In this document: piece by piece, positions 37,246-46,235 of the stretch | Position numbering within the stretch: position 1 is the stretch's first letter | Layout: every line of letters begins with the position of its first letter | Assembly: GCA_015060735.1 (NCBI GenBank) | Contig: SUXX01000002.1 | Span: 62,001-126,000 of the forward strand | Reading direction: 5' to 3' | Source: Bacteroides sp. | GTDB taxonomy: Bacteria; Bacteroidota; Bacteroidia; Bacteroidales; Bacteroidaceae | DNA length: 64,000 bases | Notes under the pieces: model-generated | Told to the model about the DNA's origin: nothing | The model's database searches: none | What the model saw: only the letters and a program-made list of their open reading frames with translations | Translations under genes and position numbers: made by a program

Positions 37246-38265
37246 TCAAGAAAGTCGTGAGAATGTCTTCTTTCGGACGATATGATACTTCCAAAGGATG
37301 CTATATCCTACTTTTTCAGGGATGAGATTTCCCTTGGACAGACGCATGTTCTCAGCACGCGAAGCGTCAAAGTCGGCACGAATCCGTTTGAACTCTTTCC
37401 GTGCCCGAAGCACCGCACATGCTCCCTCCTTCTGGCCTTTCAACAAGAAGACAAAGGCAGCCAGCCAGTCCAACAATCCGCGTACAAACAACACTTTCTT
37501 CAACTCCCGTTCGGGAAGATTCTTGTAGAGCATCAACAGATTGTTACGGAAATTCAAGAAGGTCTTGCGAGGGTTTTCCTTTTTCAGAGTACCGGCTCCC
37601 ACGTGATACACCACACTCTGAGGCACACACACCAGTTTCCTATCGCGACTACGCAAACGCCAACACAAATCAATTTCTTCCATGTGGGCAAAGAAACGGC
37701 CATCCAAGCCACCGGCCGAACGGTAATCCGTCAGACGAATAAAGAGAGCCGCACCGGTAGCCCAGAAGATGGGCTGAACCGTATCATATTGACCTTTGTC
37801 TTTCTCCACCACATCGAAGATGCGTCCCCGACAAAACGGATAACCGTAGTAATCGAGGTATCCACCGGAAGCACCGGCGTATTCAAAGTAATCTTTATTA
37901 CGTTCGCTCAACAACTTGGGTTGGCAAGCAGCTACCTCGGGATGTGCATCCATATACGTCACCAAGGGTTCCAACCAATGGGGAGTGACCTCTACATCGT
38001 TATTCAGCAACACGACATACTCCGCTTCCACCTGACGGAGAGCCTGATTGTAGCCTTCGGCAAAACCATAATTCTTATCCAACAGAATCAAACGGACTTC
38101 CGGACAGACCTCATGAACCCATTCCAACGAATTGTCCGTCGAAGCATTATCGGCTACACACACCTCTACCCCTTCCCCTTGGGAGTATTCCACCACTTGG
38201 GGAAGGAAATGCTGAAGCATCTCTACTCCGTTCCAATTCAGTATGACAACAGATACTTTTTTCAT
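37246..38265 (-). CDS. Family 2 glycosyltransferase
   Basis: The track begins at 38328, but the extra N-terminus (IVIQSEAKNL) is translation of a dispersed repeat; the true start is the Met at 38265 (MKKVSVVILNWNG). The 339-residue GT-A fold has VVILNWNG, CVADNASTDNSLEW, the metal-binding NNDVE and a later HMEEIDLCWRL, as in rhamnosyl/GlcNAc transferases of surface polysaccharides. A hydrophobic stretch (LLDWLAAFVFLL) near the C-terminus suggests membrane contact. The mtaB gene lies 59 bases upstream; the acceptor sugar is unknown. Confidence 0.85.
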   Translation of the reverse strand: MKKVSVVILNWNGVEMLQHFLPQVVEYSQGEGVEVCVADNASTDNSLEWVHEVCPEVRLILLDKNYGFAEGYNQALRQVEAEYVVLLNNDVEVTPHWLEPLVTYMDAHPEVAACQPKLLSERNKDYFEYAGASGGYLDYYGYPFCRGRIFDVVEKDKGQYDTVQPIFWATGAALFIRLTDYRSAGGLDGRFFAHMEEIDLCWRLRSRDRKLVCVPQSVVYHVGAGTLKKENPRKTFLNFRNNLLMLYKNLPERELKKVLFVRGLLDWLAAFVFLLKGQKEGACAVLRARKEFKRIRADFDASRAENMRLSKGNLIPEKVGYSILWKYHIVRKKTFSRLS

Positions 38266-38281
38266 TGATGTTAATGTTTTC

Positions 38282-38310
38282 AGATTTTTTGCTTCGCTCT
38301 GAATAACAAT
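38282..38310. repeat. Half copy of the dispersed GAAGCGAAGAATCT-type repeat
   Basis: AGATTTTTTGCTTCGCTCTG and the following AATAACAAT match one arm of the common Bacteroidetes repeat. In frame it encodes the false N-terminal extension of the glycosyltransferase ORF. Confidence 0.6.
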
Positions 38311-38324
38311 GCTGACAAGATTCA

Positions 38325-39644
38325 TCATGGGATAATAACTCCCATCAAAGCGGTTCCGTCTTCATTAAATTCCCCCATGCGAACCCGAAGCAACCGATTA
38401 TCCAACGAATTGTCATGCGGAAGTTCTACCCGAACATAATTGTCCGTAAATCCATGCATCGGTGTGCCTGCCTTGGATTTCTCCATCAACACAACAGCTT
38501 CCTTCCCGATATGAGAAGCATAGAACGCCCGCGTTTTCTCATCAGATAAGGTCAAGAGCAATTGGCTCCGACGATGCTTTTCTTCGGGCGAAACCACATG
38601 GTCAATCTTCAACGCTTGTGTCCCCGGACGTTCCGAGTAGCTGAACACATGAAGTTGAGTCACATCCAAGCCTTTCAAAAACTCATAGGCTTGATTGAAA
38701 TATTCCTCCGTCTCGCCACGAGTACCCACAATCACATCCACGCCAATGAAAGCATGTGGCATCACTTCTTTTATCTTCCTAATTTTATGAGCAAACAGTT
38801 CTGTATCGTAACGACGACGCATCAGTTTCAACACCTCATTGCATCCACTTTGCAAGGGGATATGAAAATGAGGCATGAAAGCACGCGATTGAGCCACATA
38901 GTCAATGATTTCATCCGTCAGCAAGTTAGGTTCGATGGATGAAATGCGATAGCGTTCAATTCCTTCTACCTCGTCAAGTGCCTTCACTAAATCGAAGAAT
39001 GACTCTCCGGTACTTTTACCAAAATCACCGATGTTCACCCCGGTAATGACTATTTCCTTTCCTCCTTCGGCTGCTGCCTGACGTGCCTGAGCAACCAAAT
39101 CTTCAATCTTTCCGTTACGACTCCGACCACGGGCAAAAGGAATGGTGCAATACGAACAGAAATAATCACATCCATCCTGCACTTTCAAGAAATAGCGGGT
39201 ACGGTCTCCCCGTGAACACGAAGGAGCAAAACTGCGAATGTCTTTAAAAGCACTGGTAATAGCCTCTCCCTGAGGATGTTTTTCCAAGTTACCCAGATAT
39301 TTCATCAACTCACCCTTTTGTTCGGCACCCAGCACCACGTCCACACCTTCGATGGCTGCTACTTGTTCGGGCTTCAACTGAGCATAACATCCCGTCACCA
39401 CCACAAAGGCCCCCGGATGCTGCTTCACCAACCGATGAATCGCCTGCCGGCATTTCTTATCCGCCACCTCCGTCACCGAACAAGTGTTCACGACACAAAT
39501 ATCGGCTTTCTCTCCTTTTCGGACGGTACGAACACCTGCTTCTTTTAAAAGCTTGCCAATAGTGGATGTTTCTGAGAAATTCAGTTTACAACCTAATGTA
39601 TAATAAACAGCCGTTTTATTTTGAAATACAGTAGTATCTATCAT
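38325..39644 (-). CDS. mtaB: tRNA t6A37 methylthiotransferase MtaB
   Basis: The Met at 39644 is chosen over the track start 39668, which lies inside the -7 box TAACTTTG (39673-39666). The 439-residue enzyme converts t6A37 to ms2t6A37 in tRNAs reading ANN codons. An N-terminal UPF0004 domain (YTLGCKLNFSETS, NTCSVTEVADKKC, VTGCYAQLKPE) is followed by the radical-SAM cluster CDYFCSYCTIPFARGRSR, IPLQSGCNEVLKLMRR, and a C-terminal TRAM domain. All cysteines of both iron-sulfur clusters are present. Confidence 0.93.
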   Translation of the reverse strand: MIDTTVFQNKTAVYYTLGCKLNFSETSTIGKLLKEAGVRTVRKGEKADICVVNTCSVTEVADKKCRQAIHRLVKQHPGAFVVVTGCYAQLKPEQVAAIEGVDVVLGAEQKGELMKYLGNLEKHPQGEAITSAFKDIRSFAPSCSRGDRTRYFLKVQDGCDYFCSYCTIPFARGRSRNGKIEDLVAQARQAAAEGGKEIVITGVNIGDFGKSTGESFFDLVKALDEVEGIERYRISSIEPNLLTDEIIDYVAQSRAFMPHFHIPLQSGCNEVLKLMRRRYDTELFAHKIRKIKEVMPHAFIGVDVIVGTRGETEEYFNQAYEFLKGLDVTQLHVFSYSERPGTQALKIDHVVSPEEKHRRSQLLLTLSDEKTRAFYASHIGKEAVVLMEKSKAGTPMHGFTDNYVRVELPHDNSLDNRLLRVRMGEFNEDGTALMGVIIP

Positions 39645-39711
39645 ATAAATATTCTCTTTACCGCACAAAGTTAATTATAATTCTCCTTGTATAACATGCC
39701 CATCATACAAA

Positions 39712-39743
39712 AAAGGGATACTTTCATAAGAAAATATCCCTTT
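39712..39743 (-). terminator. Terminator of the acyl-CoA ligase gene
   Basis: On the minus strand AAAGGGATA, a 14-base loop and TATCCCTTT, followed by a T-run; it starts about 20 bases after the ligase stop codon. Confidence 0.7.
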
Positions 39744-39762
39744 CCGTAGTTTTATAAGTTAC

Positions 39763-41433
39763 TTATCGTGCTTCCTGATAGAGGAATCGCTTGATACTCT
39801 TCTTCGGCGTTTTCTCGAACTCTTCGTGATAAATCTTCACACGGGCAATCTGTTCGTAGGCTGGAAGTTCAGCATTGAGTGCCACACGGTTAGCTTCCAT
39901 CTGTTTGGCTACCGCTTCTTCGGTCAAACCATTGGCGAATGCAAGGTCGTAATCCGGATAAATCAAAGCTACCAACTTACCGTCGACCGCCTGAATGATA
40001 ATACTTTCGTTCACATAAAGCATGTTATTGAGCTTGTCTTCGATTTCTTCTGGGTAAATATTTTGTCCGGAAGGGCCGAGGAGCATATTCTTCGAACGTC
40101 CCTTGATTGTGATATTGCCTTCAGCGTCCATCACACCGAGGTCTCCTGTATGCAACCAGCCATCCGCATCGATGACTTCCTTGGTCGCGTCTTCGTTCTT
40201 ATAATAACCCAACATCACATTGTCGCCACGCGTTACAATCTCACCCGGTATATTCTGTGGATCGCGGCTCAAAATCTGCACCTCCATACGCGGAGCAGGC
40301 TTTCCGCAAGAACCCATCTTGAAGTTAGCCCAATCTTCGTAGCTGACGATAGGGGCACATTCCGTCATACCATAACCCACGGTATACGGGAAATGGATGC
40401 TACGCAAGAAGGCTTCAATTTCTTGATTGAATGCAGCACCACCTACAATGATTTGGTAGAATTCGCCACCGAAAGCATTCATCAGTTGTTCGCGTACTTT
40501 TGCCTTGATTTTGTCGTTTACCAAAGGTACACGCATCAGGAATCTCATGGTTGGAGTCTCCAACTTAGGCAAAACATTCTTCTTGATAATCTTTTCGATA
40601 ATCAGAGGAACAGCGATGACAAGCTTCGGCTTCACATCGGCAAACGCCTGAAGGATAATCTTCGGGCTCGGCATGCGAGTAAGGAAGTAGATGTGGCAAC
40701 CATAGCAGAATTCGTAAAGGAATTCGAAAGCCAAGCCATACATGTGTGCCATAGGGAGCATAGATACAATGCAATCGCCGGCCTTCAAGCACTTGCCAAG
40801 CTTTTCATAACCGAACTGGACATTCGACCATAGAGCCTTAGCCGGAAGCATTACACCTTTCGAGAAGCTGGTTGTACCCGATGTATAGTTCAGCACAAGC
40901 AGTTCGTCGGCACCATCCTTATAATAGGAAACATGTTCCTTGCGGAAGTTTTTCGGGAATTTCTTGCCAAACAACGCATTGAGGTTCTCACGGGCATAAG
41001 TGAGCTTTTCACTACGCGACACAAGGAGACTCAAATCGTTCACAAGGATGACCCCATCAAGGTTCGGCATGGCACTTTCGTCCAGGTTTTCCCAAACAAC
41101 ATCGCCCACAAACAAGAGTTTCGCCTCCGAATGATTCACGATGTTATGAACCTGATCGGCCTTAAACTCATGAAGAATAGGCACAATAACTGCCCCGTAT
41201 GTTACGGTTGCAAGGAAAGTTACCCCCCAATTCGACATATTACGACCACACACGGCAATCTTGTCGCCTGGTTTTACACCACTTTCTTCAAAAATGATAT
41301 GCAGTTTCTCTATTTTACGTGCTACATCCTTGTATTGCAAGGTTACTCCTTTGTAGTCGGTCAAAGCATCTAAATCCCAATTCTTCTTGATGCTTTTTTC
41401 AATTAAAGCAATGAAACTCTTTTCGTTGTCCAT
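39763..41433 (-). CDS. AMP-dependent acyl-CoA synthetase (long-chain type)
   Basis: A 556-residue adenylate-forming enzyme that activates a carboxylic acid, probably a fatty acid, with ATP and CoA. Signature LNYTSGTTSFSKGV (AMP-binding), YGMTECAPIV, GWLHTGDLG and the C-terminal catalytic-lysine region EKTPKKSIKRF are present. The N-terminal part has the usual ANL fold. It stands alone behind a strong promoter (41478-41508). Confidence 0.88.
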   Translation of the reverse strand: MDNEKSFIALIEKSIKKNWDLDALTDYKGVTLQYKDVARKIEKLHIIFEESGVKPGDKIAVCGRNMSNWGVTFLATVTYGAVIVPILHEFKADQVHNIVNHSEAKLLFVGDVVWENLDESAMPNLDGVILVNDLSLLVSRSEKLTYARENLNALFGKKFPKNFRKEHVSYYKDGADELLVLNYTSGTTSFSKGVMLPAKALWSNVQFGYEKLGKCLKAGDCIVSMLPMAHMYGLAFEFLYEFCYGCHIYFLTRMPSPKIILQAFADVKPKLVIAVPLIIEKIIKKNVLPKLETPTMRFLMRVPLVNDKIKAKVREQLMNAFGGEFYQIIVGGAAFNQEIEAFLRSIHFPYTVGYGMTECAPIVSYEDWANFKMGSCGKPAPRMEVQILSRDPQNIPGEIVTRGDNVMLGYYKNEDATKEVIDADGWLHTGDLGVMDAEGNITIKGRSKNMLLGPSGQNIYPEEIEDKLNNMLYVNESIIIQAVDGKLVALIYPDYDLAFANGLTEEAVAKQMEANRVALNAELPAYEQIARVKIYHEEFEKTPKKSIKRFLYQEAR

Positions 41434-41477
41434 AAATTATCTGATACTGACAGTTGCACAATTCTTAAAATTTTGTG

Positions 41478-41508
41478 CAAAGATAAGGTTTATTTATCAC
41501 ACAACAAA
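41478..41508 (-). promoter_or_regulatory. Promoter of the acyl-CoA ligase gene
   Basis: Minus strand: TTTG (41508-41505), 19 bases, TATCTTTG (41485-41478), a full consensus match 45 bases before the start. Confidence 0.72.
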
Positions 41509-41589
41509 ACAAAACGCACACAAACATTGATTTTGTGCATTATTCGTTTCAGCAACTTGACTATTTTCCGTCTGGTAACGACATAAAAA

Positions 41590-41614
41590 AAGTCCGATTC
41601 ATTGAATCGGACTT
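41590..41614 (-). terminator. Terminator of the rpsF-rpsR-rplI operon
   Basis: An 11-base stem (AAGTCCGATTC and its complement) with loop ATT, followed on the minus strand by seven T. Confidence 0.88.
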
Positions 41615-41634
41615 CCATTTATTTTCAGCTAATA

Positions 41635-42081
41635 TTATTCAGCTTCAGCAACTACTTCGAACGGAATTTCTACAGAAACTTCCTTGTGAAGCTTCACTGT
41701 TGCAGTATAGTTACCAACTTCCTTCACGCCCTTAACAACGATAATCTTACGATCGATGTTGTGACCCAACTTAGCCAATTCTTCAGCGATTTGGATGTTG
41801 CTTACTGAACCGAAGATAGTACCAGTAGCACTTACCTTAGTAGCAATAGTCAAAGAAACTTCCTTCAACTGTTCTGCAATAGCTTCAGCATCCTTCTTAA
41901 TCTTTTCCAATTTGTGAGCACGTTGCTTCAATTCTTCAGCCAACATTTTCTTTGCAGCCGGAGAAGCGATAACAGCTTTACCAGTCGGAATAAGATAGTT
42001 ACGGCCGTAACCAGACTTTACAGTTACAATATCATTCTTGTAGCCCAAGTTAACTACGTCTTCTTTCAAAATAATTTCCAT
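41635..42081 (-). CDS. rplI: 50S ribosomal protein L9
   Basis: A 148-residue protein. The N-terminal domain has [36 protein letters not shown] broken here only by normal variation; a long connecting helix and a C-terminal rRNA-binding domain ([16 protein letters not shown]) follow. It is last in the S6-S18-L9 operon, 15 bases after rpsR, and ends before a strong terminator. Confidence 0.97.
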   Translation of the reverse strand: MEIILKEDVVNLGYKNDIVTVKSGYGRNYLIPTGKAVIASPAAKKMLAEELKQRAHKLEKIKKDAEAIAEQLKEVSLTIATKVSATGTIFGSVSNIQIAEELAKLGHNIDRKIIVVKGVKEVGNYTATVKLHKEVSVEIPFEVVAEAE

Positions 42082-42096
42082 ACTTATTCCTCCTTA

Positions 42097-42366
42097 TTAT
42101 TTCATCATGTCAGTTACAAATGGAAGCAATGCCAAATGACGAGCTCTCTTTACAGCTTGTGCAATACGGCGTTGGAACTTCAAAGAAGTACCAGTAATAC
42201 GGCGAGGAAGGATCTTACCTTGTTCGTTCAAGAACTTCTTCAAGAATTCAGGATCCTTATAGTCGATATACTTGATACCGCTCTTCTTGAAACGGCAGTA
42301 TTTCTTCTTCTTAACATCTACTGATGGAGGTGTTAAATATCTGATTTCTGATTGTTGCTGTGCCAT
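42097..42366 (-). CDS. rpsR: 30S ribosomal protein S18
   Basis: An 89-residue basic protein with the S18 core: [34 protein letters not shown] and the RNA-contacting [15 protein letters not shown]. It lies 2 bases after rpsF and 15 bases before rplI; its product binds S6 in the small subunit platform. Confidence 0.97.
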   Translation of the reverse strand: MAQQQSEIRYLTPPSVDVKKKKYCRFKKSGIKYIDYKDPEFLKKFLNEQGKILPRRITGTSLKFQRRIAQAVKRARHLALLPFVTDMMK

Positions 42367-42368
42367 AA

Positions 42369-42713
42369 TTAGTCCTCCTTCTTTGTTGATTTAACATTTC
42401 TTCTCTTAGCAGCGTATTCTGCAGCATACTTGTCCAACTTAGTTGTCAAATAGCGAAGAATGCGTTCGTCACGACGATAGTTAAGCTCCAATTTCTGGAT
42501 TACTGTCGGTTCTGCCTTAAACTCAATCAGCTGATAAAAACCAGTTGACTTCTTTTCGATAGGGTAAGCCAATTTCTTCAAACCCCAGTTTTCTTCATTG
42601 ATAATCTCAGCACCTTCAGCAGCGAGAATACCTTTGAATTTTTCTACCGCTTCCTTCATCTGAACATCAGACAAAACGGGAGTCAAAATGAAAACGGTTT
42701 CGTATTGATTCAT
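42369..42713 (-). CDS. rpsF: 30S ribosomal protein S6
   Basis: A 114-residue protein starting [16 protein letters not shown], with [16 protein letters not shown] and the RDERILRYL helix typical of S6. The C-terminal lysine-rich tail is common in Bacteroidetes. It is first in the operon behind the promoter at 42758-42788 with a leader of about 45 bases. Confidence 0.97.
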   Translation of the reverse strand: MNQYETVFILTPVLSDVQMKEAVEKFKGILAAEGAEIINEENWGLKKLAYPIEKKSTGFYQLIEFKAEPTVIQKLELNYRRDERILRYLTTKLDKYAAEYAAKRRNVKSTKKED

Positions 42714-42757
42714 ACTTTTGTTAATTAAATGATTAAATAATTTTTCAAATGCGACTG

Positions 42758-42788
42758 CAAAAGTACTACTTTTTCTTTAAACCACAAA
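42758..42788 (-). promoter_or_regulatory. Promoter of the rpsF operon
   Basis: Minus strand: TTTG (42788-42785), 19 bases, TACTTTTG (42765-42758), a full -33/-7 consensus match. Confidence 0.75.
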
Positions 42789-42866
42789 GTTTTGGCATCT
42801 TTTATTCATAAAAATACGTTCAAAAACAAGTTTGACGTTTTTTTTAGCTTTTTTTTGATTACTCAA

Positions 42867-42899
42867 TTTGCATTTATTCGAAGAGGAATCGTAACTTTG
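42867..42899 (+). promoter_or_regulatory. Promoter of the marR-type gene
   Basis: TTTG (42867-42870), 21 bases, TAACTTTG (42892-42899), 25 bases before the start codon at 42924. It rules out the longer ORF start at 42792. Confidence 0.72.
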
Positions 42900-42923
42900 C
42901 GAAGTTGTTTAAACAATAATTAT

Positions 42924-43370
42924 ATGACAGAACAATTCAAACTTGACATACAGCTAATTTTTGCTATATTAAACGGTAAGGTTTCTACAGCCATCAACCG
43001 AAAATTAACACGTAACTTCCGCCAAAACGGAATTGAAATTTCTCCTGAGCAATGGACAATCCTTCTTTCGCTATGGGAAAAAGATGGCGTAACGCAACAG
43101 GATTTATGCAATGCGACTTTCAAGGACAAACCCAGCATGACCCGTTTAATAGACAATATGGAACGGCAACACCTCGTAGTCCGAATTTCGGACAAACGAG
43201 ATAGACGTATCAACCTTATCCACCTGACCAAGACCGGCCGGGAACTAGAAGACAAAGCTTTCATCATTGCCAATAAAACAATGAAAGAAGCACTGGAAGG
43301 AGTCCCCTTGGAAGATTTAAAAATAGGCCAAGAAGTACTGAGGAAAATATTCACGAACACAAAAGACTAA
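42924..43370 (+). CDS. MarR-family transcriptional regulator
   Basis: The track starts at 42792, upstream of the promoter, so the Met at 42924 (MTEQFKLDIQL) is the start. The 148-residue protein has the winged-helix core: ISPEQWTILLSLWEKDGVTQQDLC, the recognition helix KPSMTRLIDNMERQHLV and the wing RISDKRDRRINLIHLT. MarR dimers repress genes and are released by small ligands; the target here is unknown. A small membrane protein gene follows after 108 bases and may be in the same unit. Confidence 0.9.
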   Translation: MTEQFKLDIQLIFAILNGKVSTAINRKLTRNFRQNGIEISPEQWTILLSLWEKDGVTQQDLCNATFKDKPSMTRLIDNMERQHLVVRISDKRDRRINLIHLTKTGRELEDKAFIIANKTMKEALEGVPLEDLKIGQEVLRKIFTNTKD

Positions 43371-43478
43371 AGTTTTTCCAAAATTTCATGTTTTTTTCCT
43401 CAAATAATTTCCTTGATAACAGAATTATGCTTTAATTTGTACACTAGAATATAATAATCAATTAAATAAAACATACAC

Positions 43479-43661
43479 ATGAAAAGCTTATTGAAAAATT
43501 TAGGTCTGCTCCTGATTATTATCGCAGCAGTCATTTTAATTGCTATCTTCTTTACAGGTAGTGCAGCTATCAATGACAACTCTGTTTTGGGTGGAACAAT
43601 TCTCCTCATGGTTGTAGGTCTTATTCTCCACATTGTATTGAATAAGAAGTTCGACGAATAA
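43479..43661 (+). CDS. Small two-helix membrane protein
   Basis: A 60-residue protein with two membrane segments (LGLLLIIIAAVILIAIFF and LGGTILLMVVGLILHIVL) separated by a short polar loop (AAINDNS), ending NKKFDE. The good start, the clean topology and a strong terminator right after the gene argue that it is real. I recognise no function. Its neighbours are a MarR regulator and the convergent rprY gene. Confidence 0.75.
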   Translation: MKSLLKNLGLLLIIIAAVILIAIFFTGSAAINDNSVLGGTILLMVVGLILHIVLNKKFDE

Positions 43662-43670
43662 TCAAAACTT

Positions 43671-43729
43671 GTTGAATAAGCATAAAAAAGCCCGAATTAA
43701 ATATTCGGGCTTTTTTATGCTTATTCAAC
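43671..43729. terminator. Long bidirectional hairpin between small membrane gene and rprY
   Basis: A perfect 27-base inverted repeat with a 5-base loop (TAAAT). Its core AAAAAAGCCCGAAT / ATTCGGGCTTTTTT is a standard bidirectional terminator. The outer arm on the right contains the rprY stop codon and last codons, copied in inverse on the left. Confidence 0.88.
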
Positions 43730-44428
43730 TTCTGGAGTTATCAACTTATATCCCTTTCCATGGATATTGATGATTTCGATAGAATCATCTTCTTTCAAAT
43801 GTTTACGCAGTTTGGTAATATACACATCCATACTACGGGCATTGAAATAGTTATCGTCAATCCAAATTGTCTTCAATGCAAAATCACGCTGAAGAATTTC
43901 ATTGGCATGAGCACACAACAAACCTAACAGCTCCGACTCTTTCGTAGTCAATTTAGTCTGCTTGTCGTCAATAGACAAAATCTGCTTCTGTGTATCAAAT
44001 GTAAAACGACCGATTTTATACAAGCTTGTATCCTTATTACGCTTTCCACGAACACGACGTAAAATCGCTTCGATACGGAAAGTAAGTTCTTCCATACTGA
44101 ATGGCTTGGTAATATAGTCGTCCGCACCAATCTTAAATCCTTCCAAAATATCTTCCTTCAGCGTCTTTGCCGTCAAGAAAATAATCGGAATTTGAGCATT
44201 GGCTTGACGAATTTCCTGTGCCAAAGTGAAACCATCCTTTTTAGGCATCATCACATCCAGCACACATAAATCATATTTGTTCTTCAAGAAAGCCTTATAA
44301 CCAGCTTCCCCGTCCGGGCAAAGTTCAGCAGAATAACCCTTTGCCTGCAAATATTCTCTCAAAAGCATGCCAAGATTCTCATCATCTTCGCACAACAGAA
44401 TACGCAATTTTTCGTCCATATTATTCAT
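43721..44428 (-). CDS. rprY: Response regulator RprY (OmpR family)
   Basis: A 235-residue two-component regulator. The receiver domain has LLCEDDENLG (acidic pocket), the phospho-Asp in DLCVLDVMMPKKDG, T and K in LTAK and YITKPFS. The C-terminal winged helix ends with RSMDVYITKLRKHL and NIHGKGYKL. In Bacteroides RprY binds DNA and controls genes of sodium and stress physiology. It overlaps rprX by 8 bases if the first Met is used; the Met three codons in (44419) would start just after the rprX stop. Confidence 0.93.
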   Translation of the reverse strand: MNNMDEKLRILLCEDDENLGMLLREYLQAKGYSAELCPDGEAGYKAFLKNKYDLCVLDVMMPKKDGFTLAQEIRQANAQIPIIFLTAKTLKEDILEGFKIGADDYITKPFSMEELTFRIEAILRRVRGKRNKDTSLYKIGRFTFDTQKQILSIDDKQTKLTTKESELLGLLCAHANEILQRDFALKTIWIDDNYFNARSMDVYITKLRKHLKEDDSIEIINIHGKGYKLITPEVE

Positions 44429-45974
44429 TTTTTAATATTGGTAATACTATTATAAATTTTGTTCCCACATTCAGTTCACTCTCAGCACGAATTACGCCCT
44501 TGTGATCCTGAATGATTTTCTTCACATACGCCAACCCTAAGCCAAAGCCTTTTACATCATGCAGATTGCCTGTATGAACCCGATAGAACTTATCAAAAAT
44601 CTTCTTCAGGTTTTCTTTCTTTATCCCTATCCCATTATCTTGTATAGAGATATGCAACTTACCTGATTCATTCCATGTCCGAACATTCAACCGTAATTCT
44701 CCATCCGGTTTCTTATACTTCACCGCATTGTCCAACAAATTAAATATCACATTGGTAAAATGCATCTCATCGACGAAAATCCACGGACATTCTGCATCCA
44801 ATTCAGATGTTATCAGTCCATTATATTTTTCAACCTTCAACGCAAATGTATTCACTACTCCCGTAATCAGCTCGTTGGCATTAACATCCTTCATCTTAAG
44901 CGTTGCTTTCTGACGTTCAAACATCGACATCTGCAAGACTTTTTCCACTTGGAAACGCAAACGCTTCGTTTCATCATTGATGACTCCCGAAATATGCTGG
45001 AACATAGCCGGGGATTTTCCCACTGCAGGGTCTTGCAACATCTGTGCGGCCAATGAAATCGTGGATATCGGCGTCTTAAACTCATGCGTCATATTATTAA
45101 TGAAGTCATTCTTTATCTCCGTCAGTTTCTTTTGACGGAAAATGATGTAAATCGTAAAGATAAACGTCACCAACAACACAAAAGTGAAGATTACCGACGG
45201 AATCATAAAACGAACCGAGCTGAAGATATAGCTATCCATCGTAGGGAAATGAACATTCACAATCCCCATACGAGAAGGCGGGTCGTTCTTAAACAGAATA
45301 CGTGAATACAGATTCTCGCTACCATCCGGAGTATAATCCGGGCAGTGATATACCTGCACCCCCTCACGGTCGGTCACTGTAAAATGATAAGGTATATCAA
45401 TTCCGTTATTCAACAATTCTGCTTTCAGAAAAGCGTCCAACTGCTTAAAGTTCACACGCTTATTCAACGGCTTATCGCTAGCTGTATACAAAATGTTATA
45501 GATCACTTCATCCAACAATGCACGCTGGTATATATATCTATCTTTTAAGATTTCCTGCAATGCCTTCGATGTCTGCGGAATATTCTTACCCGTCGAAATA
45601 ATCGTTCTTGGGAAATTGCTCCGCACTTCCATCTTCCACTCAAAGCCATTCAATCCATTGGAAGAAGACACATAATAATGTTCCGTATGTTCTACAATCT
45701 CTTCTTCCGTAACATGTGCTACCGAAGACTTTTCTTGCTCTTTTGAAAGACGTGCTGCTTTCTCCGTTGCTGCCGCATCTTCTTCCAGATACTTTCTTGT
45801 TTCAGCAAGTTCGATGTTTCGACATGCCTGTTCAAGACTTCTGCGTGCCGATTCTTCAAACTGCTCCCGACGCATCTTTACCATTTCTTCAATGTAACTT
45901 ACCTGTAAATAGATAAGACTAAGAAATGACAATCCCATTACAACTCCCAATATCCAAATAGTAGACTTTTTCAT
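44421..45974 (-). CDS. rprX: Sensor histidine kinase RprX
   Basis: A 517-residue membrane kinase. Segments near 8-26 (ILGVVMGLSFLSLIYLQV) and 255-275 (PSVIFTFVLLVTFIFTIYIIF) flank a periplasmic sensor region of about 230 residues. The kinase core has the His box MTHEFKTPISTI, N box FNLLDNAVKYKKPD, G1 DNGIGIKKENLKKIF and G2 GFGLGLAYVKKI. It pairs with rprY, whose start it overlaps. All catalytic motifs are intact. Confidence 0.93.
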   Translation of the reverse strand: MKKSTIWILGVVMGLSFLSLIYLQVSYIEEMVKMRREQFEESARRSLEQACRNIELAETRKYLEEDAAATEKAARLSKEQEKSSVAHVTEEEIVEHTEHYYVSSSNGLNGFEWKMEVRSNFPRTIISTGKNIPQTSKALQEILKDRYIYQRALLDEVIYNILYTASDKPLNKRVNFKQLDAFLKAELLNNGIDIPYHFTVTDREGVQVYHCPDYTPDGSENLYSRILFKNDPPSRMGIVNVHFPTMDSYIFSSVRFMIPSVIFTFVLLVTFIFTIYIIFRQKKLTEIKNDFINNMTHEFKTPISTISLAAQMLQDPAVGKSPAMFQHISGVINDETKRLRFQVEKVLQMSMFERQKATLKMKDVNANELITGVVNTFALKVEKYNGLITSELDAECPWIFVDEMHFTNVIFNLLDNAVKYKKPDGELRLNVRTWNESGKLHISIQDNGIGIKKENLKKIFDKFYRVHTGNLHDVKGFGLGLAYVKKIIQDHKGVIRAESELNVGTKFIIVLPILKNE

Positions 45975-46178
45975 GCCGACAAATTTAATGGCGATTTACT
46001 TTTCTACATAGTCCATTAACCTTATTTAAAAGGGAATTTCTTATTATTAACCCAAATTTCCTTTTTAAGTATCATTTTCATAACTATAACAAAAGAAAAG
46101 CCTTTTGGTTTTACAAAAATAATAAAAAATTAAAAAGCAATCTCTTTAAAAGAATAAAATAATTAAGATTTAATAAAT

Positions 46179-46214
46179 AAAAAACGCCCGTTTTTAACTA
46201 AACGGACGTTTTTT
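46179..46214 (-). terminator. Terminator of fusA2
   Basis: A 15-base stem whose single plus-strand mismatch (C-A) becomes a G-U pair in the minus-strand RNA (AAAAAACGTCCGTTT ... AAACGGGCGTTTTTT), with a 6-base loop and T-run. The asymmetry shows it works for the minus-strand gene. Confidence 0.8.
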
Positions 46215-46235
46215 ATTTATTATTTTAAAAAGTTA

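Noticed and set aside
37246-38328. Glycosyltransferase start at 38328
   Set aside because: The first 21 residues (with IQSEAKNL) come from a dispersed repeat; the GT fold starts at Met 38265.
42792-43370. MarR start at 42792
   Set aside because: It lies upstream of a consensus promoter, so the first 44 codons would not be transcribed from it.
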